Assembly (NCBI GenBank): GCA_019914945.1 | Contig: CM034102.1 | Location: forward strand, 14,993,501-15,057,500 | DNA length: 64,000 nt | Direction: 5' to 3' | From: Typha latifolia | Lineage: Eukaryota; Streptophyta; Magnoliopsida; Poales; Typhaceae | Notes under the pieces: generated by a model | Told to the model about the DNA's origin: nothing | What the model saw: the letters and a program-made list of their open reading frames with translations, nothing else | The model's database searches: none | Shown here: one piece after another, positions 10,344 through 25,656 of the stretch | Layout: each line of letters starts with the position of its first letter | Numbering within the stretch: position 1 is the stretch's first letter | Position numbers and translations under genes: made by a program

Positions 10344-13300
10344 TCATTTACAACTCCTCAGTACCGAGTTTATAACATGCATCAATACCCGAATATTGGC
10401 ACCTTCAAATCCTTTGGGTATGGGTTGTGACATCTGGTGAGCCAGTATGTTGTAGACTTGCTCAAATATTGGGTGTACATGTACAGAGATCATCTGATCT
10501 GTCGGAGTAATTGATACAGCTACATCTGTCATCCATACAACCTTTCGGGATGTCTCATTGCCAATGTCACAGGCCAGCTGCTGAAGAAGAGAGAGCAGAA
10601 CTCCTTGACTTAGTGGAAGCGGTACCATGTATAATATCTCATGCAAATCGACCTGAAGAAAAGATAGGCAATGCAAAAGATTGATTATGACAGCCGGATT
10701 CAAGTTACGAAACCTTTTCATGCAAAGACAACTTCATGGCAAACAGCATCATAATTCATTGGCGACTATGAGAAGACGCATAATACCTGAGAACATAACC
10801 AAGAGACCATAGAGACGTCACTTCTTTGAAGAGCCATTGTGAATGCTTCCTCATATTTCCGCTCAGATATCAATCTATTTAGCTCCTTTGTTGGGTCCAG
10901 TGGTGCTTCAACCTGCTGAACAGACAAGGCCTGCACATGAAGTATTTCATAAGCTAACATACTTTGCATAAGAGCCCCAACCCTGAGATCATTCAGATTT
11001 ACACAATTTAACTGGAAAACACCCAGAACGGATAAAAGAGAGAAATCAACACAATAAAAACTGAAGAACCTCACCATCTCAGGTAGACCTGCCATCGGGC
11101 CATTGTTAGCCTGCATAGCTGTAGGATTTAAAGCTTTGGTGCTTCCTGCTGCAACAAGAGCTAAAAGTTTGCGCTGGCCATCAACTAGTTCACTGCTGAG
11201 ATTGTGGGTGATTGAAGATGCAGAGTTGATAGCTTCCTGTAAAGAAACAAAATGGTTACTGACTATTCATTATAATACTGATTCAGCTAAAATGATAAAG
11301 TATTATACCCAATAATTCAATCCTGAAACCAACTGCTAAGTGATAAATATTACTGGAAACATGAGCACTTACTCTTAAAGTAAGTGTTAGTGGAGTATGT
11401 ACAGCCTCAAGTTGTTGCAGAGAAGCAGTAGTATGTTCAGACATGCCTTTCTGGAATGCAGCATCAACTTGCTCAAACATAACTCGGCAAGATTGCTCAA
11501 ATGCAGGAACAACCGATGATTCCAAGCTAGATCGTAATGTATCCTGCATGTGCATGCATTGGTGAAATAAATTCTGGACTACATACCAGACTTGTGCCTC
11601 GAACGAAAGACATCTCAAACAGATCAGCAGTATTAATTCGTGCGAATTGGCAACATAAAGTAAGCAACCTACCATCAAAAGTCGGAAAAGAAACACATGC
11701 ATTTCTCACTTTGCCAAATTAAGAGCCTAAAATAAATGGCTTTAACTCTAGGATATTTAAGTCTATCAGGGTAAAGCTAGTGATTTGGTTCCTATATTAA
11801 GATACTTAAAGAAGTCAGGAAGTATAGCCATATAGAAGCAGCCAGGAACTACAGCCGTATAAAACAAACTCAACTGGCATACCTGAAGAGCTTGCTTGCC
11901 TGAAGTTTGGAATTGTGCTTGGATTTGCCTTATTACTGTAGCCTCAAGTTTTGAATTAACAGACTTATCCAACTGATTCACTGCCTTATCTCCAATTCCC
12001 CTCTGAAAAGGATAGGATTAATGAGGCGATATTTGGTAAATTTAAAGCTAAATTGTGAACGAAGAAGTTCACTGTAACCTGAAATGCGTCCGCTATAGCT
12101 GAAGATACGGTCTTATCAATAACTGGTGTGATTGCCCGAGCTACAACTGGCCCAGAAGCTGACAGTTCCTTCTTTAAAGCCCTTTCTAACATCATAGGCA
12201 GATCCTTGTTCATAGAGCTAGCAATCATATTAGTTATCTGCTGCATTTGATCCCTCTCATTCTTCTCACGTTTTGCATTCTCCTCTTGAAAGCGGGCCCA
12301 TAAAGCATCAGCATTAGCCTTGATAGATTTGTCAAGGCTACGTGCTAAGGATGCCTCCATTCTTTTCCCTTCCTTGCCAACCGGAACAGCAACAATCCCA
12401 CTCATCTGCTTCTGCAAATCCTTTTGCATTGCAACAAGCTGCATAACAGTCCATGTAAATAGGTAATAACAACGAAGAATACAGACAGGTGAAATACACG
12501 ACTTAACTCATATCAGCAAGAATATGACATCGATGGATTGTCTAGAAGTAGAAAATAGCTGTCATATATCAGAAAAAATACCAAGCCTCTTATGATCCAT
12601 TTAATTGTTCAATAGTGTTAGAGTCCATTACTTCCAATGGCAACTAGGACATAAAATAAGATAGCTTATGAGAAAATACAAGAAAAATGAAAAAAATGTT
12701 GGCAGGATGCAAATAAATATCTGTGCATAAACAATGTTGACAGTTCATATCTCATCACCTGGTTTAGTATGTCATGCATTGCTGAAATTTGCGGAAGAAC
12801 TGTATCAGTTGGAGAACTTTCTTTATTTCCAAGTTCAGTCGGAGAATCAGTAAAGTTAAAAGGGGTTAATGATGGGGATGATGGAACTGACGCTTGAGAT
12901 GTCTTTGTTTTCTGCTGCTTGCCTTTAGTAGATGGGGACTGTGATGTTGTAGAAACAGAAGTTGCTGCAATCTTTTCAATATCTTTTGCGCTGTTTTGAA
13001 CTTCATCATGAGTTCCAGGAGGCAGTGCACTGTCATCTATAAAGAGTAGCTCTTCCATATTGTCAGAGTCAGCTAGTGGAGGACCTCCCTTGATCATCTC
13101 GACATTATATTCTGAAGTTTTGAATAGTTTCTCAGTACTGCCCTCGAGAGCTACTTGAGGCACTTTCGCTGTGTCAAGGTCCATATTTTGATTTAATCTA
13201 CTCTCAGTAACAGTTTTTACTTCCATCTCTGCACTCTCGGAGTTGTTATTATCAATCATATCTTGAATTTTTACCTCACTTTTCAGGCCTTGAGTAACAA

Positions 13301-16300
13301 AAGTGCTTTCGGAGGAAGAAATAGCACCTGACAAGATTTCAGATGGAGTTATTAGGTGTGTTACGTTGCCAGCCATCTTAAACATCAAATGAGATTTTGG
13401 GACAAATGAAGTATCAGTTTGACCAGCTTTAGGTTCACCTTTTCCTGAGATTTCCTTTACGGAAGGAGCATCAGGTGCATCTGAAAGCAAAGTTTCACTT
13501 CTATCAACTGCACCACCAAAAACTGAATGGTTGCCATCATGATTCCTAAGTGATGGCCCTTGCTCAGAACCTTCTGAAGGACTTTCAATGGCAGGCAATC
13601 TCCCTGAAAAGTCAAAATTTAAAGCAATAGGTGATGTTGTAACCTGCATAGCATCAGCCTCTGCAAATGAAAGCGGAGGTGCAGATGGTTTAACTTCGAG
13701 ATCTGATGTAGACAAATCACAACCACTAGTGACCTCTGAAGTAACTGAGGTCAAAGGATATGAGGTTGCACCTGCACTCTCTGCAATGCTACTTGTAGGT
13801 GATGGTTTTGGTGAAGCACTTCCAACAGGCAGATCAGAGAGAGCAGGTCTGCTAGAAGGGTGAGCAGCTACTTCCGAAAAAGGTACATCAATAACACGAG
13901 GAACAGAAGCCTCTCTCCCCAGTTCAGCATTTTCAGTTTGTGTAGGTAAACATTGTGATAAGTCCAGCATATACTGCTGAATGGCCATTGTCTGTACACA
14001 GTACAATTTAACCACCTGTTCCCCTTCAGGTGGGCATTCATTTGTTCCTGTCAAACTCAAAATAGGCATTGCAACAATAAAATCTGCTATATAGTCCATA
14101 CATGTCAAAGCTGGATATGGACCGAAATCAACATGAACTGCATAAATAGCATTTTTTTTTGCATTTGCAAGTATTATCAAGCTTGCACGAGGTAAAACAA
14201 CAACTTGGTTGAAAAATCCCTCCTCAAACCGAGGTTCTAAAGAACTTCTCAAATCCAAGGTCTGAGTACAGCACCATGATTCAGAATCACTTGGCAATAG
14301 CCAGCCTTCCTCACTCTCAGAAGCCCAAAGTTTTATTTCTCGGTTAAGAGGGCCCTACAATATAAATGAGAACAGTCAGAACTCATCCTGAATCAGATCA
14401 TAGTAAATGCAGAACTATTTCCACAGATTATGAAACTAAATACACTGACAGCCAAAATTTTCTAGGAATGCTATTTGCGATCATCTTGCTGAAATTAAAG
14501 CTTGAGATAAATTAGGCCATACAGTACCCAAGCTCAAGCCCTACTTTGCATATTAGAGCATAAACAAGCCAATCTTGAACTTGAAAATTGAAATAGTAAA
14601 TAAACTAAAACTTATTTGGGTGACACTTGGTCAAATTATTTAAAGCTCGACTCATGTTTGAGCGATCTTTTAATCTGAATTGGGCTTGGCTCCCATTGCA
14701 ACCTATTTCCATAACAAAGAGATCTCTTCGAAGTTTGAACATTTTCATTCTTAGCAAACTTGATGTAATATAATGGATCTACAAAAGATAAAGATAGTCA
14801 ACAAAAAGTAGAAAAATAATAGGCACAAATATCCAAAGTCTACTAATAGAGTGGCATCTACTATCTACTAACCATATACTCATAAAAGTTATAAGAACTT
14901 GTACCGCCGTAATAAGATTAATGTGATCAGGGCGTTGAGGGGATGTCAGGAATGAGACTGAATTAACAGCTTGGCCGTCATGTGGTCTCAATGTAGCAAG
15001 TGGAACAGCCCTGCGGTCTTCCCAGATCTTTACCTGTAAAATAAATGGATTTCCAACAAATAGTTATTATTGTTGATGGAAGAAATTTATGTATCAAGAA
15101 CCTAAGGATAGTTTTTATAAAATTACTTCTTTTAAGAATAGGATGTTATTCCCCCCAAGACATTAAATATCTCTTGGCTCATAAGTAGGCAAGATAAAAT
15201 CTCGAATAGATCATAGAGAATATAGAGATCCATATGACACACGTGCTTCATGTTATGACTTATGAGCAACCCCAACCAGCAAACAAACAGAAATGCATGT
15301 TCAGGCCCCTGCTTTTACCCATATCAAAAAAGCAGGGAATGGGATAGTGCCATAAAAAGAAAAGATACAGCCCTTTCAATCAGGACTCAAGTGCTTGCAC
15401 TTGGAACATCTTGCTAGAAAATGAAGGATAAGAAATAACGCAACAATGAAAGATGGTGGAGCAACGGAAGTGCTGAAAACACAAAGGTCATGTCATCTTT
15501 AACAGCAGCAGCAGTTGCATCTTTTTACAGCTTCTCAGCAGTGTATAAGGTATAAACATAAATTGAGTAGATAACAAAGCTTTATGCCACAATTTTTCCA
15601 CAAGAGATGACAAGTTCTCAACTTTCCATTAAGGGAAACTTCATAGATTTTATCATGAAAACAAATTTCCTAATCAGCTTCCTCACTAGACAGGGTAATA
15701 TAATCATCCGAAGTACATAATCAGTATGACGAGAACCAACCTAAGCTCACAAAATCCAAGAAGTGCATGGCAAACAGAAACTGTCACTTAATATCAATTC
15801 AACCATAGTTGAAACTCAGACTTAATCTCATAATTTATCTTAAACTATCAACTAGTACCAGCAGAGAAAATCAAAAGATTTCAGCTATTATGCACAATAA
15901 ATCTTTAACTTGGTATATGGGATATGGTGTACACCTCATAGCTGTTGAGCTTCATTCAATAATGTATACAACAGCCTACTGTTTGGGTAGGCATGATGTA
16001 CTTCAATACTTACATGATTCAAATTGAGTACATGGCAGCTAGTTTTAGACAAACATTTTGACAAGTAAATATCCTTCATTAATTCAATCTGCAATTAACT
16101 AGTAGGTAAGGAGATACAAACCGTGCCATCTTTTGATGATGAAGCTAGACGAGTCGTCATCCACTGAGATATAGACAACTCTGTCACATCGCCGTCATGC
16201 TTACCAATGAGCTGAACTCCATCCAGCAGCTTCTCCATGGGGCATTTAAGAGGTTCCTCTGCAGTAAACTCTTTTCCTCTTCCCACTTTGGTCGTGTCAA

Positions 16301-18189
16301 TCTTTAGCACACGGTTCCCAAATCCAACAAATAAAATCTCCTGTAATATAATTTTCAACAATATGAGATCCAATACGAATAAAAAGTACAGCACAAATTC
16401 CAAATGAGCAATAATATCATAAGAAAATAAATTTTCGCACGACAGAGATCACAACAGATAGAGATGATGTGTAATTAAAGAACAGATTAAAGAAATTCAC
16501 AACGTGAATGCCCTATCATATAAGTTGACGTACTTGTTTGTGAGAATGCCAACAGATTCGTGGATGATATGATTCTCCATCTCCTATTATCTGGATAGCA
16601 ATTATAACTTTTCCCGTAATTTGAGGCTTATTTTCATCATCAGACCCCTCATCAATTTTCCATATGAAAACCCTCCCATCTACACTTGCACTGCAAGAAA
16701 AATAGGTAAGCTGCCATAATATAGCAAAAAAAGAAGGCACAAACTGCACGACAAAAATTTAAAAGGAAAAGTACCTTGCTAAAAGATGAACATCTTCGGC
16801 AAAGAAAGCCATGTCTGTGACCCTCTGGAGAAATTGCAAATCTTGTCAATGAAAATTCCAACAGTAAAAAAATAACTCTTATATAGAACTTGCATATCCA
16901 ACGATAGTCCATATAAAAAGAAGCATGTGTTAATTTTCAGGGGAGCAAATATGCTCGACATACACAAGCTTCCCAGATGCAAGACCAACAACTTAACTCA
17001 TTCTGTAAGGGGACATGAGCAATAAATTCTTCTACCAATATGATCCATGCAGTGAATCAATGATCAACTGAAGTTCTTCCATATACAAGAACCGGCTCCC
17101 GATAACATAGAAACAAAAAGGTACTAACAGATGATCCATGTTGCATCGATCACATGAACATCTTAGTATTTCTAACATCATTATATTAAAATCTAAAGTA
17201 CCAAATCATTTCATGCACAGGAGAAATCTGGTGATTGCATGATTTTAAAGCATTCTAAACATTCAAACACAAGAAAACCTACAACAAGACCATTCATGCA
17301 AAATTGGAATTTAGTTTCCATTCCAAGCATCAATATATATCAGACAAGAACATCTAAATTTAATGAATAAAATACGATCACAAACACTTCAAAATTGAAC
17401 TCTCCACATATTAACCGCCAAGTGAATAGAATCTATCAGAGATAAGACCTGAGTGTGCCCTCGGAGAAGTGATCTCAATGCTGTGTTGACGTTAAGCACC
17501 CGGACGTTCCCGAGCTTGAGCCCGTACACAATGTATGTCCGGTTCACGGCGATCTGACGTCCAAGCACAAGCCCGGGGTCCGACGTATACTTAGTGATCG
17601 GTGTCACTTCGAGTTGAGGCGGCTGTGACTCCCCCGGAAGCCTCAAGTCCACATCATACACTGTCCTGTCCCCGCCAAGATGCCGGCCCCTTGGCATCTT
17701 ACTGCTCGGAGCCCTCAAAGGCGGTGATGGCTGCATGCCGGCCAAGATCGCCGGCGGAGCGGACGGGACGGCTTGCAGGGTCGGTGCGGTAGCGGGAGGC
17801 GGCGAGGCAAACTCTGGCGCGATGGAGGATGGTGGGGGCATTGAGATCGCGGTTTCGAGTGGGGCGGGGGCAGGGGCGGCGTTGCCGAGCAGCTGCATGA
17901 GTCTTGCTCCGGCGTTGGGGTTAGGGTTAGGGTTTGGGTAGGAGACTCCGGGACGGTGAAAGACTTCGGGGGAATACTGGATGAAGGGGCGGTGTTGGAA
18001 CGGCGGTGTGGCAGCGGGGTAGGAGAACTGGCCGGAGGACGGCGGCGGGGACGGCGACTGGTACGGCGGCTGGAAGGGAGGAGGTGCGCTAGGCTTGGGG
18101 TTAGGGTTAGGGTTTCCGGAGGGCGGCTTGAAGAGCTTGCTGAGCTCGAAGGGACCCGGGTGGTTAGGGTTTCCCGCGGGGGAGGCCAT
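10344..18189 (-). CDS. VCS: VARICOSE / enhancer of mRNA-decapping protein 4 (EDC4) homologue
   Basis: Scaffold of the mRNA decapping complex (with DCP1/DCP2) in P-bodies. Twelve exons read on the minus strand: 18189-17449, 16824-16775, 16690-16534, 16340-16122, 15033-14905, 14354-12759, 12438-12079, 12002-11883, 11543-11373, 11236-11075, 10930-10787, 10652-10344. All introns are GT-AG and the frame closes exactly to 1385 aa, close to plant VCS length. Residues 1-165 are Pro/Asn-rich. A WD40-type region (about 175-500) contains [59 protein letters not shown] and [21 protein letters not shown] Ser-rich linker follows, then coiled-coil segments (about 960-1130). The conserved C-terminal helical domain has [28 protein letters not shown] and [20 protein letters not shown]. 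The ATG is at 18187-18189. Family assignment is secure. Confidence 0.94.
14500..14705. repeat. Possible transposon-derived insert in a VARICOSE intron
   Basis: This part of the intron between exons 6 and 5 carries CAAGCTCAAGCCC, AGCTCGACTCATGTTTGAGC and GGGCTTGGCTCCC. The motif style is shared with 37226-37340 and 53735-53800 (AGCTCGAGCTTGG-like). Such AGCTCGAG-rich blocks are common in plant dispersed repeats. No terminal repeats or target-site duplication were established. Confidence 0.3.
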
Positions 18190-18634
18190 CGCAGGCGACG
18201 GCTCCGGCGACCGTACCTAGGGTTTTTGGATGGAGGGGGTTTAACAGCTACCGTTCGCCGGGTCGCAAAAGGCAGATGTTAGTCTCGATGCGACGAGAGG
18301 TGAGCGAGGTGGACGGAGAGGAGGAGTGTAAACTGTAAAGAGGAGAAGAGAAAATTTTGTTTTTAAAATTTTAAAATGCTACCATTTTCTACTTCTATTT
18401 CTATGTAAAAATATTTCTTTCTTTCTTTCTTTTTCACTGATAAATAAAATTTTATTTTTAAAAATCCTTCTTTATCATGAACGCTAATCAGATAAGGTGG
18501 TGCCATAATTGCCCTCTTTCTGTCATTCAAGTTCATGAATAGTTTTATTCGTCAAAAGAAAAAGAAAAAAAGGACATGAATAGTTTTAATAAGAATAGTG
18601 TTGAGGTTTGAGATAAATATGGGTGATTGATTTG

Positions 18635-18637
<3 letters not shown>

Positions 18638-18669
<32 letters not shown>
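18638..18669. repeat. (TA)n microsatellite
   Basis: About 16 TA units in AT-rich intergenic DNA. Confidence 0.95.
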
Positions 18670-18670
<1 letters not shown>

Positions 18671-19442
18671 GTTTTCCTTTGTTCTTAGTGAACAATGAGG
18701 AGGGAAAATTTTATTGTGCATTTAATATAGTCCTTTTTTTAATTAAATTGTGTTATTATATTACTTTGTTGAATTGTAATAATATTTGTTCTCTCATCAC
18801 ATACATATTTACATAATATATTAAAATAAATATAAATTACATTTTGCCAATTAATCAGATAATTATGGATACTAACTAATATAAGGTAAAACTAAAAATT
18901 ATATAAATTAACTATGACCTACACTAGTACTAATTAAAAACTAAGTAAATTAATAATAAAATTCATACAAAATACTGAAATTATATGAAAAAACTGCTAA
19001 GTAAAAAAAAAATATAACTGTGAATACGTAACAAATACAAAAGTCACAAAAATACAAACGTATAATAATTGTGAAACAAATATATAATTATTATAAAATT
19101 CATAAAGTACAAGTGTGAAAGTAACATAAATTAACTAATAATTATGAATTATAATAAAAAATTTCATAAACAAACTGTCAATTTAATAGTACGAAAAATC
19201 AAAATTTTAAAATATTTTCACACTTAAAATTGCTTAGAGTAACGCATACGAACAACAACAATAATAACTGCAGTGGTTACTTTTTTTTTTTTCATTTTTA
19301 TTGTAATAACGAATAAATAATTTATACAACTCTGATATAATTCGATCCATATTAGCTCCACGTGTAGCATTGGGTTCATTGGGATGAGCCTATTTATCTA
19401 GTTTAGTTTGCTAGAAGCAATAAAAATATTTTTGTCAGGGCA

Positions 19443-19623
19443 CGTTTGAACACAGGGGCGTTCAAACGGGGATGCAAACGTTTGCATACATTCGCAAAAA
19501 ATGGATAACGCAAATTGCATGTTTGAATGGAATCGGTGTGATCGAACGTGGTTGTTCAAACACCTTGTATATGTTCGCATCGACAGAGAACGAAAATTTC
19601 GCGATTGGGTGCATTCGAATGCA
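19443..19623. repeat. Cluster of perfect short palindromes/inverted repeats
   Basis: Three perfect inverted repeats lie within 181 bp. CGTTTGAAC (19443-19451) pairs with GTTCAAACG (19460-19468) across an 8-nt spacer. ATGCAAACGTTTGCAT (19472-19487) and TGCATTCGAATGCA (19610-19623) are continuous palindromes. A looser GAAC...GTTC pair sits at about 19544-19558. The block is less AT-rich than its flanks and keeps returning to the TTTGAAC/GTTCAAA/TTCGAA theme. Origin unknown; it could be a decayed foldback element. Confidence 0.6.
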
Positions 19624-20583
19624 TAGCAGCAAAAGTGTAGATTTTGTTAAAATTGTTTAGAATTGTTTAACTCAATTGATAAGTTCTTAAAATGAGCATC
19701 TATAAATATGTCGAGAAAATCATAATTTGAGTTTATCTTAGATAATTAAATTAACATTAGCTTTTATCTCTCTCAACTTGTCTCTAATCATTGGCGCCCT
19801 TTCCCACATCCCTTCTTTCACCCGTCTAAGTTTGTGGTTGGTCTCTTCCAACTTCTAATCCTCCTCTTATACAATAACTTCTCCTTATTCATACTAAGAA
19901 CTAAACTTAGTATTTATCTAGTCATTAATGGGCTATCAGGTTAGAATCTAATTAACCTTTGGCTACTGTTTGGTCGATATTTTGAGATCTAACCATCCAA
20001 ATCTTGTGATTTTAGATTTGTTAGAAAGCTCTCTTTAAAAATAAACAACATATCTAAATTTTAGGAGGATCTGTCGATTAGATTGTTCGCGAATCCCTTC
20101 GAAAGTTATCAGATTTATTGAATTCAGAATCGTTGTGAATCGAATCAGGCCGGTTCGTACCAAACTCATCCTCTTTGATTAAGCCAAAGTCGGCAAAAAA
20201 ATAAAACTAAAAAACATATTCTCATATTATAGATTCATATAATGGTTATTTAATTCAGAGTTTTGAGCTCATTGATTTATAGTGGTTTGATGGATAAGTT
20301 CGAAAACTACGTAGTCCCCAGTCCCCAAGGAGGAGGAACTCTTGCGTCCAACCTACGGCTACTTTCCACGTGTCACTACCGCCTCGTCGTCCATATACTT
20401 TATATTTATGCTTCCGTCCGCATAAAAGTATATATGCTCGCCGCCTCCTGTCCTACATAATTTTATGTACACGCACACCGTACCCAACGCTGCTTTGCTG
20501 CTGCTCCTCCGCCTTCTTCTCTCCTCTCCTCTCCTCTCCAATCTCGTCTGCTTTGGTAATCGGGATTTGATCGGACGGCGGAG

Positions 20584-20712
20584 ATGTGCTGCCGGAGCAA
20601 GGCGTGCTGCCTCTGCATGGTTGTGCTGCTGGTGATTCTTTTTATTGGATTCGTTTTCGGGTTCGGAGTTTTCGCAAGCGGGTTCCACAAGCTAAAGAAC
20701 ACCTTCAATTGA
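20584..20712 (+). CDS. 42-aa cysteine-rich single-pass membrane microprotein
   Basis: A short ORF opens MCCRSKACCLCMVVLLVILF, continues IGFVFGFGVFASGFHKLK and ends NTFN followed by TGA. It has five cysteines in the first eleven residues (possible S-acylation or metal contacts), one transmembrane helix (about residues 11-31) and a basic tail, giving a likely tail-anchored or single-pass topology. The block lies in a local GC rise with TATA-like motifs about 150-190 bp upstream. Similar tiny Cys-rich/TM proteins exist in plants, but I do not recognise a named family and give no function. A possible splice donor (GGTAAGTT) follows in the 3' UTR near 20728. It converges on RABB1. Confidence 0.68.
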   Translation: MCCRSKACCLCMVVLLVILFIGFVFGFGVFASGFHKLKNTFN

Positions 20713-21480
20713 TGGTGGAGTTTAGTGGGTAAGTTAAGATGGATGTGGATTCCACAAGCTATGGTCTTCATCTGCAATTAATCTGAATCGCAATGAATTC
20801 ATTCTTTTTTTTTTTAAATAAAAAAAATACTGTGAATCACAATGCACACCATCTCAATTGTCTCACATTTATGACAAGGAAAACAATAACTAGAAAGGAG
20901 CAGAAGCAAAGGAAACTATTTCACTATCTATAAAATTCAAGTCATCCACATCAGGATAAAAGACTTGCCAATGATAATTGAGAACAGAAAGTGATTATGG
21001 AGTGCAAGTGTATGGACACAGTATCAAACACATCAAGTGGGCTCTGGATGCTATTAAGTTTCTTTAACATGGAATCCTTTCGCACCCAACAGTCTGTATA
21101 CAACAAGAGAACTCGGCTATATTGCACCTGCCTCAGGGTAATATTTAGCCAAAAGACTAAATTTTGAGCTTTCCACTTGAGTTGAATATAGATGTACACC
21201 TCAGACTCAGAGAGAGATATATGCCACAAAGAATAAGACCAAATAGAAGCATTTAAGCAATAGCATGTATGCTTGAGTAGCAATTAAAAGCGGATTGTGT
21301 TAGTTGTCAAGAGAGATTATACAATATTTACTGACAAGCAAGCTGCACATTTGATTGGTTCGGAGTTTCACTGATGTTGAATAAGCAACTAATCATCACA
21401 AAAGAAGCTATTTTCACAGGACAAGAAAGATTAAGAAATAAGGAATATCAGTCATAGGGTGGCATCAAGGAAAATAAGCT
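20713..21480. other. Convergent 3' flanking region
   Basis: 3' sequences of the microprotein gene (+) and RABB1 (-). No further gene seen. Confidence 0.5.
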
Positions 21481-25238
<3,758 letters not shown>

Positions 25239-25517
25239 CTTCTTCTTCCTCGAGAGAGATCACAACCTCACCGGCCGAAACCCAATCCAAAATCCCCTCC
25301 GGAACGAACAAAAAATAACGAAAATTATCAAATAAATCGAGGTAAAATTTGCCGCTAAAGAGGCGTAGATCTTTATAATTGGGCTTCTCCGCTGACCAAA
25401 ATCCAGGTCCGAGTTTAAACTCGGAACTCGTCCGAGTTGTTCCAGATCAGCTACTGGCCATTGTGGCCGTTAGATTGGGATCTAAAGGTTGAACATCATC
25501 TCTATGATAATAAATAC

Positions 25518-25656
25518 TAGTGGGCTTCGGCCCACTAAAATTTTGAACCCAATTCAAGATCAAATGTGGAGGATTGGGCCCAATTATGTCTATGATTGCA
25601 ATATCTGGCCCATTAAGTCTATAACGTTATATACAGCCCATGCTTTTTTGGGCTTT
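25518..25656. promoter_or_regulatory. Site II (TGGGCC/GGCCCA) element cluster upstream of RABB1
   Basis: Contains TAGTGGGC-TTCG-GCCCACTA (25518-25537, perfect 8-bp arms), the palindrome ATTGGGCCCAAT (25573-25584), TGGCCCA (25606-25612), AGCCCA (about 25635) and TTGGGC (about 25648). TGGGCY/site II motifs bind TCP factors in promoters of housekeeping and growth genes. The cluster begins 280 bp upstream of the RABB1 ATG. Confidence 0.6.

Larger units (their letters stand above)
18190..20583. other. Intergenic region with AT-rich core
   Basis: Starts with the VARICOSE promoter/leader (18190-18350, GC-rich). It passes into about 900 bp of extreme AT-rich DNA (18360-19320), then the palindrome cluster listed separately, then the probable promoter of the microprotein gene at 20584. 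TATA-like GTATATATGC lies at about 20428-20437. No coding exon is supported. Confidence 0.5.
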
